The position numbers were made by a program, and so were the translations under genes. From contig QAIB01000007.1 of NCBI GenBank assembly GCA_030418545.1, positions 113,501-177,500 of the forward strand: a stretch of 64,000 nucleotides of DNA, in the 5' to 3' direction. Each line of letters begins with the position of its first letter. Within the stretch, counting starts at the first letter, position 1. The notes below the pieces were generated by a model. It made no database searches. It was not told the DNA's origin and saw only the letters and a program-made list of their open reading frames with translations. Below, one piece after another: positions 8,627 through 19,016 of this stretch. Origin of the DNA: Xenophilus aerolatus. Lineage in GTDB: Bacteria; Pseudomonadota; Gammaproteobacteria; Burkholderiales; Burkholderiaceae_C.

Positions 8627-9271
8627 TCAGGCGCCGAAGGTCACCTTGGGCGGCGTGACGGTCGCGTCGACGGTGACGATGCGCGGAATGATGCGCGGCG
8701 GCGCGGGCACCGGCTTGAGCGTGGTGCGCAGCAGGCTCGAGCCCTCGGCCGAGTAGTCGTAGGTGGACGAGCTCTTGTAGTTGACGTGCGACGCGAAGGT
8801 GGTCGACACCGAGGCCGAGCCGCCGAATCCGAACAGCGAACCGTGGGCCTCGGCCTCGGTGCTGATCTCGAACTCGGCCCCGGCTTCGAATTCGCGCGAA
8901 CTGGAGCTGCGGTGGCTGATCGACACCTTCACCTCGATCAGCGATTCGGTGAACTGGTAGAAGGTCGGCAGCAGCCCAGCCTGCATCAGCGTCATGTCGA
9001 CGGCCTTGGCCGCCTCGGTGCGCACGGCGATCGTGTCGGTGTCGCCGGCATCGCCCGGCAGGGTGGTGCCGGGCTCGAGGGCGTCCGAGAGCTTCTTCTT
9101 CTCGACGATCTCGTAGATGTCGGGGATGACCTTGACCTTGGCCTTGGCCAGCGCGCGCGCCGTGTCCAGCGACGCCTTGTCCAGCTTGCGCTGGCCCTGG
9201 GCGATGGCGTTGGCCATCTTGTAGATCATGTCCGGGAAGGGGACGTCCAGAAGCTCCTGACCGATGCTCAT
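8627..9271 (-). CDS. Unknown-cluster paralogue family, long member
   Basis: A 214-residue paralogue of the product at 6580-7164. It begins MSIGQELLDVPFPDMIYKMA, has the conserved core LMQAGLLPTFYQFTESLIEV (about 95-114) and ends STYDYSAEGSSLLRTTLKPV plus PAPPRIIPRIVTVDATVTPP. Between core and tail there is an insert rich in Ser, Gly and Phe (GSLFGFGGSASVSTTFASHV) absent from the shorter paralogues, possibly a membrane-active or oligomer-contact loop. The start at 9271 is set by GAGGTG six bases upstream. It lies 4 bp after the upstream gene. Function unknown. Confidence 0.8.
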   Translation of the reverse strand: MSIGQELLDVPFPDMIYKMANAIAQGQRKLDKASLDTARALAKAKVKVIPDIYEIVEKKKLSDALEPGTTLPGDAGDTDTIAVRTEAAKAVDMTLMQAGLLPTFYQFTESLIEVKVSISHRSSSSREFEAGAEFEISTEAEAHGSLFGFGGSASVSTTFASHVNYKSSSTYDYSAEGSSLLRTTLKPVPAPPRIIPRIVTVDATVTPPKVTFGA

Positions 9272-9275
9272 GATT

Positions 9276-9689
9276 TCACCTCGCGACGGGTTGGGTGGAA
9301 ATGCGGATGCCGGTGGCGCCGTCCGGCCGATGCTGCGCGGGCCGGTGCCAGACCAGCGGGCGGTGCGCGGGGCCCGGCGCCGGGGCGCCCGCTTCAAGGC
9401 CACCGCGTGCGGCCAGCTGGGCCGCCACGTTGGCCGCGAACAGGTGGCGCAGCTTGGTGGCGGCTGCGCCCTGGGGATCGAGGCTGAGCGCCCCACAGGA
9501 CTCGACGGCCTCGTGGCGCAGGAAGAGCGGCTGCCACTGGTCGTCGAAGGCGGCGATGAGCGCGCCCGAGCCGGTCGCCATCAGCACGAAGCCGCCCAGC
9601 CTGTGCAGCAGGCCTGCGAGTTCGTCGCGCACGGCGTCGTCGTCCTGCGCGCCGGCCTTGAGTGCGATGAGGAAGATCTGGTGCGACAT
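9276..9689 (-). CDS. Hypothetical protein, first gene of the unknown cluster
   Basis: A 137-residue soluble protein of unknown family. The first 70 residues look like a compact alpha/beta domain (MSHQIFLIALKAGAQDDDAV, a helix, then GGFVLMATGSGALIAAFDD); the C-terminal 40 residues are Ala/Gly/Pro-rich and probably disordered. It begins the minus-strand operon of six genes, and its last codons carry the ribosome-binding site of the next gene, which starts 4 bp later, so the two are likely coupled. No catalytic motif is seen. Confidence 0.65.
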   Translation of the reverse strand: MSHQIFLIALKAGAQDDDAVRDELAGLLHRLGGFVLMATGSGALIAAFDDQWQPLFLRHEAVESCGALSLDPQGAAATKLRHLFAANVAAQLAARGGLEAGAPAPGPAHRPLVWHRPAQHRPDGATGIRISTQPVAR

Positions 9690-9915
9690 GCGCGTGCTAG
9701 TCCCCGCGTCGAGCGCCGGGACGGCGTCCGGCTGCGCGCCCCGGCGGCCCAGGGCCGCACGGGATGTAGTGAACTCTAGAAGTGCCCGCTCACCTCGTAC
9801 ATATCTCCTTCGACCGGTCGGGCACGCGGCGGACGGCCAAGGCGCGGCCTATGGCATTCGCCACACCCACTCGAAGGGAGGCCGTCGGATGTCGCGGGGG
9901 TACCCCGCCAGCGGC

Positions 9916-10611
9916 TCAGGCGCGGTGCGTCGGCCGGTACGCGGTCAGCACGGCGGGCAGCCGCGCCATGTCGGTGAACACGCGCGCCACGCCGATGGCG
10001 CGCATCGCGTCGGCACCGCTGTGGCCCAGGCCGCCCGGGCTGTAGCCGAAGACGGTGGCGCCGGCGGCGATGCCGGCGCTGGCACCGGTCACCGTGTCCT
10101 CGACCACGGCGCAGCGCGAGGGCTCGACGTCCAGCGCGCGCGCGGCGGCCAGGTAGACGTCCGGGTGCGGCTTGCTGCGCGGCGTCTCGTGGCCGCTGAA
10201 TATCCGGCCCTCGAAGGCATCGAGCAGGCCGATCTTGGCCAGCTGCAGTTCGACCTTGCGGCGGTCCGCACCCGATGCGCAGGCGATGCGGCCGTCCAGT
10301 TGCGCGTGCAGCGCACGCACCGCCTCGACGGCGCCGGGGATGGGGGTGAGTTCGCGTTCGAGCGCCTCGTTGCGCCGCGCCCAGAACATCGCGAGCCAGT
10401 CCTGCGTCAGCCTGAAGCCGGTCTTCTCCTCGATCAGTGCCATCTCGTCCTTCACCGCCTTGCCGACGAAGATGCGCATCGTCTCCTCGACCGTCAGATG
10501 CCAGCCGAGCTCGCCGAGCATCTCGGTGAGCACGCGGTTGGTGATGGGTTCGGAGTCGACGAGCACGCCGTCGCAATCGAAAAGGACGGCATCGAAGGAA
10601 AGCGCGGCCAT
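9916..10611 (-). CDS. HAD-superfamily phosphatase (phosphoglycolate phosphatase/beta-phosphoglucomutase-like)
   Basis: A 231-residue haloacid-dehalogenase hydrolase of the subfamily IA type. Motif I is DAVLFDCDGVLVDSE (nucleophile Asp in FDCDG), motif II is CASGADR (Ser/Gly-Ala), motif III lysine is in ETPRSKPHPDVYL, and motif IV is VVEDTVTGASAG. A helical cap lies between motifs I and II. It probably hydrolyses a small phosphorylated sugar or acid; the substrate cannot be told. ATG at 10611 and an overlapping GTG at 10614 both sit after AAGGAG; ATG is chosen. Confidence 0.85.
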   Translation of the reverse strand: MAALSFDAVLFDCDGVLVDSEPITNRVLTEMLGELGWHLTVEETMRIFVGKAVKDEMALIEEKTGFRLTQDWLAMFWARRNEALERELTPIPGAVEAVRALHAQLDGRIACASGADRRKVELQLAKIGLLDAFEGRIFSGHETPRSKPHPDVYLAAARALDVEPSRCAVVEDTVTGASAGIAAGATVFGYSPGGLGHSGADAMRAIGVARVFTDMARLPAVLTAYRPTHRA

Positions 10612-10740
10612 CACGTGAGGGCTCCTTGCAGCAGAACGGGGAAACGGGTCCCGCCGTGCGCCGAGCGGGCCGGCCTGCGGGACGCCGGCATCGTACCGCG
10701 CGCGTCACCCGCCCCGCGTGCCGAGAGGCTTCCGGCCCGC

Positions 10741-11724
10741 TCAGGCGGCGCCTGCAGCGCCCAACGATGCGGGGACGACCGGGGCCGCGTCGGCCGTACC
10801 GACCGCATCGACAGCGTCCGTCCAGGCCGACAGGCCGCCCTCCAGCACGCGCACCCGCGGCAGGCCGGCCGCCATCAGCACGCGCGCCGCGGCGACGGCC
10901 GACGCATCGTCAGGGCAGTCGCAGAACAGCACCAGTTCGCGGCCATCGGCCAGGGGGCCCAGCGCGTGCGGAAGTTCGCGCAACGCAAAGCCGACGGACC
11001 CCGGAATCGCCCGCGGGTCGAGCGCGCGCACCTGTTCGCCCCGCACGTCGACCACGGTCAGCGCGCGCCCCTGTGCGAGGGCGCTGCGCAGCGCATCGAC
11101 GCTGATGGTGACGATGTCATCGGCGCGGCGCGCCAGCCGGCGCTGCCGGTAGCGCCAGACCAGGAAGGCCAGCAGCAGCGCGCCACCCACCGCAGTCGCC
11201 GCCAGCCCGATGTTCGCCAGCACCGCCAGCACGTCGCGGATGGCGGCATGGAACACCGCGCCCAGCAGCAGGTAGCCCAGCGTCCAGACCAGGGCGCCGA
11301 CCGTCTCGTAGGCCAGGAAGCGGGCGTTCGACATGCCGATCGCGCCGGCCATCGGCGGTGCCACCACCGACACGCCCGGCACGTACTTGGCCGCGATCAG
11401 CGACAGCCCGCCCCAGCGCCCGAGGATCGATTCGCTGCGCGAGACGCAGGTGTCGGCCGAGAGCGAGACGCGGCACAGCAGCCGCATCACGCCGTAGCCC
11501 CAGCGCCGCCCGGCCAGGAACCAGGCACCGTCGCCCAGCAGGTTGCCCAGCAGCGAGGCGGCGACGATGGCTGCAGCGTTCAGCGCCGTGCCGCCCATCG
11601 CGAGGCCGCCCGCCACCACCAGGAAGGGCACCGCCGGCACCGGCGCGCCCAGCCGCGCGGCCAGCGTCACCAGGAAGACCACGGCGGGTCCCTGGGTGGC
11701 GAGCAGCGAGACGAGGTCGTTCAT
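10741..11724 (-). CDS. DedA-family membrane protein fused to a rhodanese domain
   Basis: A 327-residue inner-membrane protein. Residues 1 to about 195 are a DedA/VTT domain with several hydrophobic spans and the family motifs GxxLGD (GNLLGDGAWFLAGRRWGYG) and a KYVPGVSVVAPPMAG segment, matching the F/Y-x-R-x-(V/I)-PG-x-R region of DedA, here without the second Arg. From about 215 a cytoplasmic rhodanese domain follows (VDVRGEQVRALDPRAIPGSV) with the loop FCDCPDDASA; the active-site Cys is in that CDCPDD loop. This fusion is known in Proteobacteria. DedA proteins take part in lipid-carrier recycling and membrane homeostasis; the role of the rhodanese is unknown. Confidence 0.85.
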   Translation of the reverse strand: MNDLVSLLATQGPAVVFLVTLAARLGAPVPAVPFLVVAGGLAMGGTALNAAAIVAASLLGNLLGDGAWFLAGRRWGYGVMRLLCRVSLSADTCVSRSESILGRWGGLSLIAAKYVPGVSVVAPPMAGAIGMSNARFLAYETVGALVWTLGYLLLGAVFHAAIRDVLAVLANIGLAATAVGGALLLAFLVWRYRQRRLARRADDIVTISVDALRSALAQGRALTVVDVRGEQVRALDPRAIPGSVGFALRELPHALGPLADGRELVLFCDCPDDASAVAAARVLMAAGLPRVRVLEGGLSAWTDAVDAVGTADAAPVVPASLGAAGAA

Positions 11725-11734
11725 GGCGGTCCCG

Positions 11735-12568
11735 CTATTCGGCCGTGCCGTTGCCCGTCGGCCGCACTTCGGCGCGCAGCGCCGTGGAGCCGACCAGGCT
11801 CAGGTCGGAAAAGTAGGCCAGGCCGTGGCCGTGCGTGCTGTCGGCATCGGCCGAGACCACCACCGCCACCACGTCGGGTGTGGCGCCCTGCGCCTCGCCG
11901 CCGAAGGCGCGGCGGTAGTCGGCCAGCAGGTTGCGGCGCTCGCCCACCCAGGTGCCGGGGCGCGCGGCGGGGCCGGACTCCAGCACCACCATGTGCATGC
12001 GGTTGGTGAAGGCGTTGACCAGCATCTGGCCCTTGGCTTCCTTGCCGTCCCACACGTAGCACAGGGCCTCGCTGGGCACGTCCTCGCCCGACACGCTGCG
12101 GGCCAGCGCGAGACGCGTGCGCTCCATCAGCGGCAGGCGGTCGGCCGGGAAGTCGAAGAACACGCACAGCTTCGCGGCGCCGTCGTCGCCCGCGCGGGTG
12201 TGCAGGTCGGCGCCCTCGACGAACTGGTCGACCCGCCAGCGCCAGCTGAGCACCGTCGACTCGTTCAGCGGCATCTGCACGCGGTGGGACAGCAGGCCAT
12301 AGGAATCGCTGGCTTCCACCCTGAGCACGCGGCGGCCGTCCTCGGACACGACATCGAAGCGTGTCGGCGTCTTGTTCGGCAGCGTGCTGAAGTGCCAGGG
12401 GGCGGGAGGCACGGCACCCGCCGCGGCCGAGAAGGGCGTCAGCGAATGCGGCTCCTCGGCTCGCGCATGTGGCATTGCCGCGCTCAGGACCAGCCAGGCA
12501 CCGACGAGCAGGCCCGTGCCGCGTAAGGCAGCGCGACGGGCGGAGGCGAGAGCGGCGGCGAGTGGCAT
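11735..12568 (-). CDS. DUF3047 family exported protein
   Basis: A 277-residue protein of the DUF3047 family. Residues 1-38 form a signal peptide (ARRAALRGTGLLVGAWLVLS, then AMPHARA), so the mature protein is periplasmic. The family features are visible: RVLRVEASDSYGLLSHRVQM, STVLSWRWRVD, KLCVFFDFPAD, EALCYVWDG, and VVVSADADSTHGHGLAYFSDL. The fold is probably a lectin-like beta sandwich; no enzyme activity is known. ATG at 12568 follows AGGGAC. Ten bp separate it from the DedA-rhodanese gene downstream on the same strand, suggesting co-expression. Confidence 0.85.
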   Translation of the reverse strand: MPLAAALASARRAALRGTGLLVGAWLVLSAAMPHARAEEPHSLTPFSAAAGAVPPAPWHFSTLPNKTPTRFDVVSEDGRRVLRVEASDSYGLLSHRVQMPLNESTVLSWRWRVDQFVEGADLHTRAGDDGAAKLCVFFDFPADRLPLMERTRLALARSVSGEDVPSEALCYVWDGKEAKGQMLVNAFTNRMHMVVLESGPAARPGTWVGERRNLLADYRRAFGGEAQGATPDVVAVVVSADADSTHGHGLAYFSDLSLVGSTALRAEVRPTGNGTAE

Positions 12569-12736
12569 GGTCGGGTCCCTGGCGATGGCGGTTCTTGGTG
12601 TTGTGGCGCCGGCGCAGCCCGGAAGGGACCGCGCGCGAGCATCGGAGAAAGTGTGCCGCAGCGCAGCACGCGGATAAATCCCCCAAAAGGAATCACTTTG
12701 TCTCCCTGGTGCGGACAATCCATCGCGAGGCGCTCA

Positions 12737-12794
12737 CTTTTTCATAGCTGCCCGCGCCCATTCCGCGAGTGCTTGGGGCCGATTCGGCTCGAAA
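12737..12794 (+). repeat. GATAGCT-type interspersed repeat, copy a
   Basis: A diverged copy of a short interspersed element: TTTTTCATAGCTGCCCGCGCCC, then a spacer with GAGTGCTTGG and GATTCGGCTCGAAA. It has the ATAGCTGC-CGCGCCC core shared with the copies at 24858 and 26861. It lies between the YchJ-like gene and the DUF3047 gene, both on the minus strand. Confidence 0.6.
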
Positions 12795-12808
12795 CCGGCA
12801 GCGCCGGG

Positions 12809-13291
12809 TCAGCCGCCGAGTCGCCCGTCGACGTAGTACCAGCGGCCGCCCTCGCGCACGAAGCGGCTGTGCTCGACCAGCCGCGAGGCGCGGCCCGTCG
12901 CATCGCGCGAACGCGCGACGAAGGCGACCTCGGCATGCGTGGCGTCGATCGGCAGGTGCGCCTTGACCTGCAGCCCCAGCCACTGCTGCGCTGGGTCGAG
13001 CGCGAGCGTGTCGGGCCGGGTGTCCGCGTGCCAGGTCGCGAGAAGGTAGTCGGCATCGCCCAGCACGAAGGCGGTGTAGCGCGAGCGCATGAGCGACTCC
13101 GCATCGGGCACGCCGAGACCCCCGTCCGCCATCGGCCCGACGAAGCGGCCGCAGCAGTCGCCGAAGGCCCTAACCTTCCCCTTGCCGGTGGCGGCCGGGC
13201 GGCCACAGGGGCAGGGGTCCGCCGGCGCTGGCCGTGGCCACCCGGCGCTGGAGGAATGGGAATGGGAAGAGGCAGTGCCTTGCTCAGCCAC
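12809..13291 (-). CDS. YchJ-family metal-binding protein
   Basis: A 160-residue protein of the YchJ family (UPF0225). After a Ser/Pro-rich start comes a Cys cluster ADPCPCGRPAATG with FGDCCGRF, giving the C-x-C...CC zinc-binding pattern, then the conserved ESLMRSRYTAFVLGDADYLL and TWHADTRP, and the NTF2-like domain ending in REGGRWYYVDG. The C-terminal SEC-C motif of longer members is absent. The role of the family is not established. The start at 13291 overlaps the 3' end of the protease gene by 8 bp, so the two are probably translated together. Confidence 0.85.
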   Translation of the reverse strand: MAEQGTASSHSHSSSAGWPRPAPADPCPCGRPAATGKGKVRAFGDCCGRFVGPMADGGLGVPDAESLMRSRYTAFVLGDADYLLATWHADTRPDTLALDPAQQWLGLQVKAHLPIDATHAEVAFVARSRDATGRASRLVEHSRFVREGGRWYYVDGRLGG

Positions 13292-14240
13292 CGGGAGTCA
13301 CCGTGAGAACCATGGCCGTGAGCGTACCCGCCACCGGCCGCAGCAGCTTGAGCAGCAGCGGCCGGCCGTAGCCCTCGCCCGCCAGACGCTTGAGCAGGTC
13401 CGACAGTTGCGCGAGCGGCACGCCGTCGCAGCCGACCAGGATGTCGCCCTCGCGCAGCCCGCCGCGCGCCGCCGCCGAGCCCGCCGCCACGCCCATCAGC
13501 CGCACGCCGGTGGCCACCGGCCAGTCGTTCTCGCGCACCCAGCGCCGCGGCAGCGGCACCGCCGCGCACTGCACGCCCAGCCGGCCACGCCGCACCGTGC
13601 CGTGGCGCATCAGCTCGCCGGCCACCCAGCGCGCGGTATCGACCGACACCGCGAAGCTCAGGCCCTGCGCGGACGGAATCACGGCCGTGTTGACGCCGAT
13701 CACCTGCGCCGCCCCGTCGAGCAGCGGCCCGCCGGAATTACCCGGGTTGAGCGCCACGTCGGTCTGCACCACGTCCTCGATCATCCGGCCGCCGCGCGCG
13801 GGCAGGCTGCGGCCCAGCGCGCTCACGATGCCGGCGGTCACGGTGAAGTCGAAGCCCAGCGGATTGCCCACCGCCACGGCCAATTGGCCCGGCCGCAGCT
13901 GCGCCGAGCTGCCCAGCGGCAGGAAGGCGGCCGGGTGCGATTCGAGGCGCAGCACGGCGATGTCGGTCGAGGCGTCCTGCCCCACAAGCCGTGCCGTGCC
14001 TTCACTGCCGTCGGCGAAGGCGGCGCGCAATTCGCCCGCGCCTTCCACCACGTGCGCGTTGGTCAGCGCGAAGCCGTCGGGCGTGAACAGGAAACCGGAG
14101 CCGCTGCCGCCCGCCGCGGCCGCGCCGTCGCGCCCCTTGCGGCGCACCTTGATGTGCGCCACCGCCGCGCTGGCGGTCTCGGCCACGCGGGTGACGGTGG
14201 CGGAGTAGGAGTCGGGAAAGAAGTCGTCGCGTGCGCCCAT
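13284..14240 (-). CDS. Trypsin-like serine protease with PDZ domain (DegP/HtrA-like, no signal peptide)
   Basis: A 318-residue protease of the S1C family. The catalytic triad is visible: His in LTNAHVVEGAG, Asp in DASTDIAVLRL, and Ser in LNPGNSGGPLLD. A single PDZ-like domain follows from about 225 (LGVQCAAVPLPRRW, then AARGGLREGDILVGCDGVPL). Unlike DegP/DegS there is no N-terminal signal peptide or membrane anchor, so a cytoplasmic or non-classically located enzyme is likely. ATG at 14240 has AGGA upstream; a GTG at 14264 is an alternative that would add eight residues. Confidence 0.88.
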   Translation of the reverse strand: MGARDDFFPDSYSATVTRVAETASAAVAHIKVRRKGRDGAAAAGGSGSGFLFTPDGFALTNAHVVEGAGELRAAFADGSEGTARLVGQDASTDIAVLRLESHPAAFLPLGSSAQLRPGQLAVAVGNPLGFDFTVTAGIVSALGRSLPARGGRMIEDVVQTDVALNPGNSGGPLLDGAAQVIGVNTAVIPSAQGLSFAVSVDTARWVAGELMRHGTVRRGRLGVQCAAVPLPRRWVRENDWPVATGVRLMGVAAGSAAARGGLREGDILVGCDGVPLAQLSDLLKRLAGEGYGRPLLLKLLRPVAGTLTAMVLTVTPGG

Positions 14241-14301
14241 GGCCGTGTCCTGCTTGAAGCGCACAGATGGAGACGCACGCGCGTCCTTTCAACGGGGCCG
14301 C

Positions 14302-16395
<2,094 letters not shown>

Positions 16396-16534
16396 GTGCG
16401 GACGGTGCGCGGCAGCGTCAACCTGCAGGCACCGCCCCTGCGGACAAGCACGCTTGGCGTGGTGCTTGCTTCCGGCTAAGTTCGCGCTGCCGGCCGCCTC
16501 GCCGACTCGCGGCCCTCCCGAAAGGCACCCCTTC

Positions 16535-17290
16535 ATGTACCTCAGCGCATCGGACCAGCAATCGCTGCGCGGCGTGTTGACGCTGCTCACCGGCGACGAC
16601 TGCGGCGAACAGGAGATCCGCGAGCGCCTGGGCCACGCCCTGCTCGGCTTGCTGCGAGCTGACCAGTTCGCGTCCTACGTCTGGGATGCCGAGCGCGGCA
16701 GCTTCGGCGCCCGGGTTGCGATCAACATGGCGCCGTCGAACCTCGACACCTACGGGCAGTGGCACCAGCACCACGACCCGATCACCTTCGTGCTGCAGTC
16801 GCGCCGCCGCGCGACGCGCGTGACCGAGGTGATGCCGCAGCGCGAGCTGATGCGCACGCCCTTCTTCAACGACTTCCTCGCGCGCGACGGCCTGCACTGG
16901 GGCCTGAACCTGCACAGCTTCGACGGCGACCGGGCGCTGGGCGACCTGCGCATCTGGCGCCGCAAGGCAAGAGGCGACTTCGGCGAGCGCGAGACGCTGA
17001 TGCTGGACCTGATCGAACCGGCCTTTGCAGGCGCCCTGCGGCGGGCGCAGCAGCGCAGGCCCTCGAACGACGCCACGATGCAGCGGGATCGCGATGCCTG
17101 GCTGAGCCTCAGCGCCCGCGAGCAGGAGGTGGCACGCGCGGTGCGCGAGGGCCTGACCGACAAGGACATCGCACGCCGCCTCGCGGTCGGGGTGCCCACG
17201 GTGCGCACCTACCTGCGGCGCATCTTCGACAAGCTGGGCATCGAGCGCCGCTCGGCCCTGGCGGCCGCGGTGCCGCCGGCGCCGCGCTGA
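16535..17290 (+). CDS. LuxR-family transcriptional regulator
   Basis: A 251-residue regulator with a C-terminal GerE/LuxR helix-turn-helix (about 189-248: LSAREQEVARAVREGLTDKD, then IARRLAVGVPTVRTYLRRIF). The N-terminal 170 residues form an unassigned sensory domain with several Trp and His residues (YGQWHQHHDPITFVLQ), not an obvious acyl-homoserine-lactone pocket or receiver domain. The start at 16535 has AAAGG upstream. It is divergent from thiC and convergent with the amidase gene. Its target is unknown; the neighbouring amidase is one candidate. Confidence 0.85.
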   Translation: MYLSASDQQSLRGVLTLLTGDDCGEQEIRERLGHALLGLLRADQFASYVWDAERGSFGARVAINMAPSNLDTYGQWHQHHDPITFVLQSRRRATRVTEVMPQRELMRTPFFNDFLARDGLHWGLNLHSFDGDRALGDLRIWRRKARGDFGERETLMLDLIEPAFAGALRRAQQRRPSNDATMQRDRDAWLSLSAREQEVARAVREGLTDKDIARRLAVGVPTVRTYLRRIFDKLGIERRSALAAAVPPAPR

Positions 17291-17301
17291 ACCGGGCCCG
17301 A

Positions 17302-18846
17302 CTACTTCGGCGCGGGCAGCCGCCCGAGCACCGGCTCGATCGCCAGGCCGATGGCCAAGAGGCGCCGGTCGCTGCCGGCCGGCCCGTCCAGTTCCAGCCC
17401 CACGGGCAGGCCGGTCGAGGCGCCCAAGCCGGAAGGCAGCTGCAGGCCCGGGATGCCGGCGTTGCTGCCGGGGTCGGTGTTCTGGATCAGCGCACCGAAG
17501 TTCTCCGGGCTGCTGGCCTCGGGCGCGGCCACCGGCGCCACCTGCGGCACCGTGGGGAAGACCAGCGCGTCGAGCCGGTGCTGCTTGAAGGTGTCGGCAT
17601 ACAGCTTCTGCAAGGCCGGACGCGCCACGCGCATCGCCTGTTCGTAGGCCGGCTTCGCATCGACCACGCCGCTGGCCGCCGGCAGCTTGCGCGGCAGCAC
17701 CAGGCCATCGAAGGTGCCCTTCACGTCCGGGCTGGCGATGCCCGCGGCCAGCTGCTTCAGGTCGATGCCGGTCGCGTACTTCGCCAGGTAGGCGGCCATG
17801 TCGTCGTTGGCTTCGTACAGTGCGACCGGGAAGCCCACCGCGCCGTTGAGTTCCGCCAGCTTCGGCATGTCCACGTCGACCAGCGTGACGCCCGCGGCGC
17901 GCAGCTTCGCGAGGGCGGCATCGGTGGCGGCGCGGGTGTCCGCATCGAGGTGCTCGTAGAAGTACGGCACCACCCCCAGGCGGACGCCCTTGAGCGACGC
18001 AGGCTTCACCGCACCGCCGCCGGCGATCGCGCGGTCCATGGGCACCAGGTCGGCCACCGCGCGGGCCATCGGCCCGGCGGTGTCGCGCGTGTGCGAGATC
18101 GGCGCGATGCCGGCCTGCGGGTAGCGCCCCATCGACGGCCGCAGCGACGCGCAGCCGTTGAATGCGCAGGGAATGCGCACCGAGCCACCCGTGTCGGTGC
18201 CCAACGCCGCGGACACGATGCGCGCGCCCAGCGCCGCGCCGTTGCCCGAGGACGAGCCGCCCGCCACACGTTTCGGGTCGTAGGCATTGCGCACGCCCAC
18301 CTCGGGCCCGGTGTTGAAGGCCGGGTTGTAGCCGGTGACGCCGAAGGCCAGCTCGTGCATCTGCGTCTTGCCCAGCACGATGGCGCCGGCCGCGCGCAGC
18401 TTCGCCACGACTGGCGCATCGGACGTGGGCACGAAGTTCTTCAACGCCGGGGTGCCCGCGGTGGCAGGCAGGCCGCGCACCTGGATGTTGTCCTTGATGG
18501 CGATCGGCAGGCCTTCGAGCGGTCTGCAGGCCGCGCCCGGCTTGCGCGCGGCGTCGGCGGCACGCGCGGCCGCCAGGGCGCCGGCTTCGTCGAGGGTGAC
18601 GAAGGCGTTGAGCGCCGGCTTGGCCTTGGCCTGTGCGAGATAGGCGGAAACGAGCTGTTCACTGCTCAGCCGGCCGGCGCAGATCCCGCGCACCGCCTCG
18701 CCGGCGGTCAGCGTCGCGATGTCGGCCGCCTGCGGCAGCGGCTGCGCCTGGACGCCCGCCGCACACAGAGCGGCGGCCGACACGACGCGACGGGCGAAGG
18801 ACAGTGGCCGCGGGTCCGGCCGGGCGAAAGAAGAGCATGCGGTCAT
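17302..18846 (-). CDS. Exported amidase (indoleacetamide-hydrolase-like)
   Basis: A 514-residue amidase-signature enzyme. The Ser-cisSer-Lys triad is present: Lys118 in AIKDN, the Ser198-200 run in GGSSSGN, and nucleophile Ser222 in GTDTGGSVRIP. Residues 1-34 look like a signal peptide with a twin-Arg (FARRVVSAAALCAAGVQA), so it is probably exported, unlike cytoplasmic GatA. It hydrolyses an amide to acid and ammonia; indole-3-acetamide is a common annotation for such enzymes but the substrate is not shown by sequence. It is convergent with the LuxR-type gene, 11 bp apart. Confidence 0.85.
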   Translation of the reverse strand: MTACSSFARPDPRPLSFARRVVSAAALCAAGVQAQPLPQAADIATLTAGEAVRGICAGRLSSEQLVSAYLAQAKAKPALNAFVTLDEAGALAAARAADAARKPGAACRPLEGLPIAIKDNIQVRGLPATAGTPALKNFVPTSDAPVVAKLRAAGAIVLGKTQMHELAFGVTGYNPAFNTGPEVGVRNAYDPKRVAGGSSSGNGAALGARIVSAALGTDTGGSVRIPCAFNGCASLRPSMGRYPQAGIAPISHTRDTAGPMARAVADLVPMDRAIAGGGAVKPASLKGVRLGVVPYFYEHLDADTRAATDAALAKLRAAGVTLVDVDMPKLAELNGAVGFPVALYEANDDMAAYLAKYATGIDLKQLAAGIASPDVKGTFDGLVLPRKLPAASGVVDAKPAYEQAMRVARPALQKLYADTFKQHRLDALVFPTVPQVAPVAAPEASSPENFGALIQNTDPGSNAGIPGLQLPSGLGASTGLPVGLELDGPAGSDRRLLAIGLAIEPVLGRLPAPK

Positions 18847-19016
18847 GGCAGTGGGATCGGCAATGAGACGAAGGCCAGATGGTGCGTCGAGCCTTCGTCC
18901 CTGTCTGTCGTCGAAATCGATGACACAGCGCGGTCGCCGTGCCGGTCATGGCCGTCGGTCCGCGCTGCCGGTTCGCTCAGGCTCGGCCCGGCCTGACTCT
19001 GGCCCGACCCGTGCTG

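Noticed and set aside
7928..9487. Long Arg-rich frames on both strands around the Pro/Arg-rich gene
   Set aside because: The extreme GC content leaves most frames open there. The minus-strand frame at 7196-8602 was kept because it alone has a ribosome-binding site, fits the operon spacing and ends in a domain-like sequence.
5618..9689. Unknown cluster as a prophage remnant or contractile injection system
   Set aside because: No sheath, tube, baseplate, AAA+ ATPase, integrase, capsid or lysis gene is found, and neighbours are ordinary chromosomal genes.
9295..12009. A 904-codon open frame on the plus strand
   Set aside because: Opposite the HAD phosphatase and DedA-rhodanese genes; Arg/Pro/Ala-rich shadow without a ribosome-binding site.
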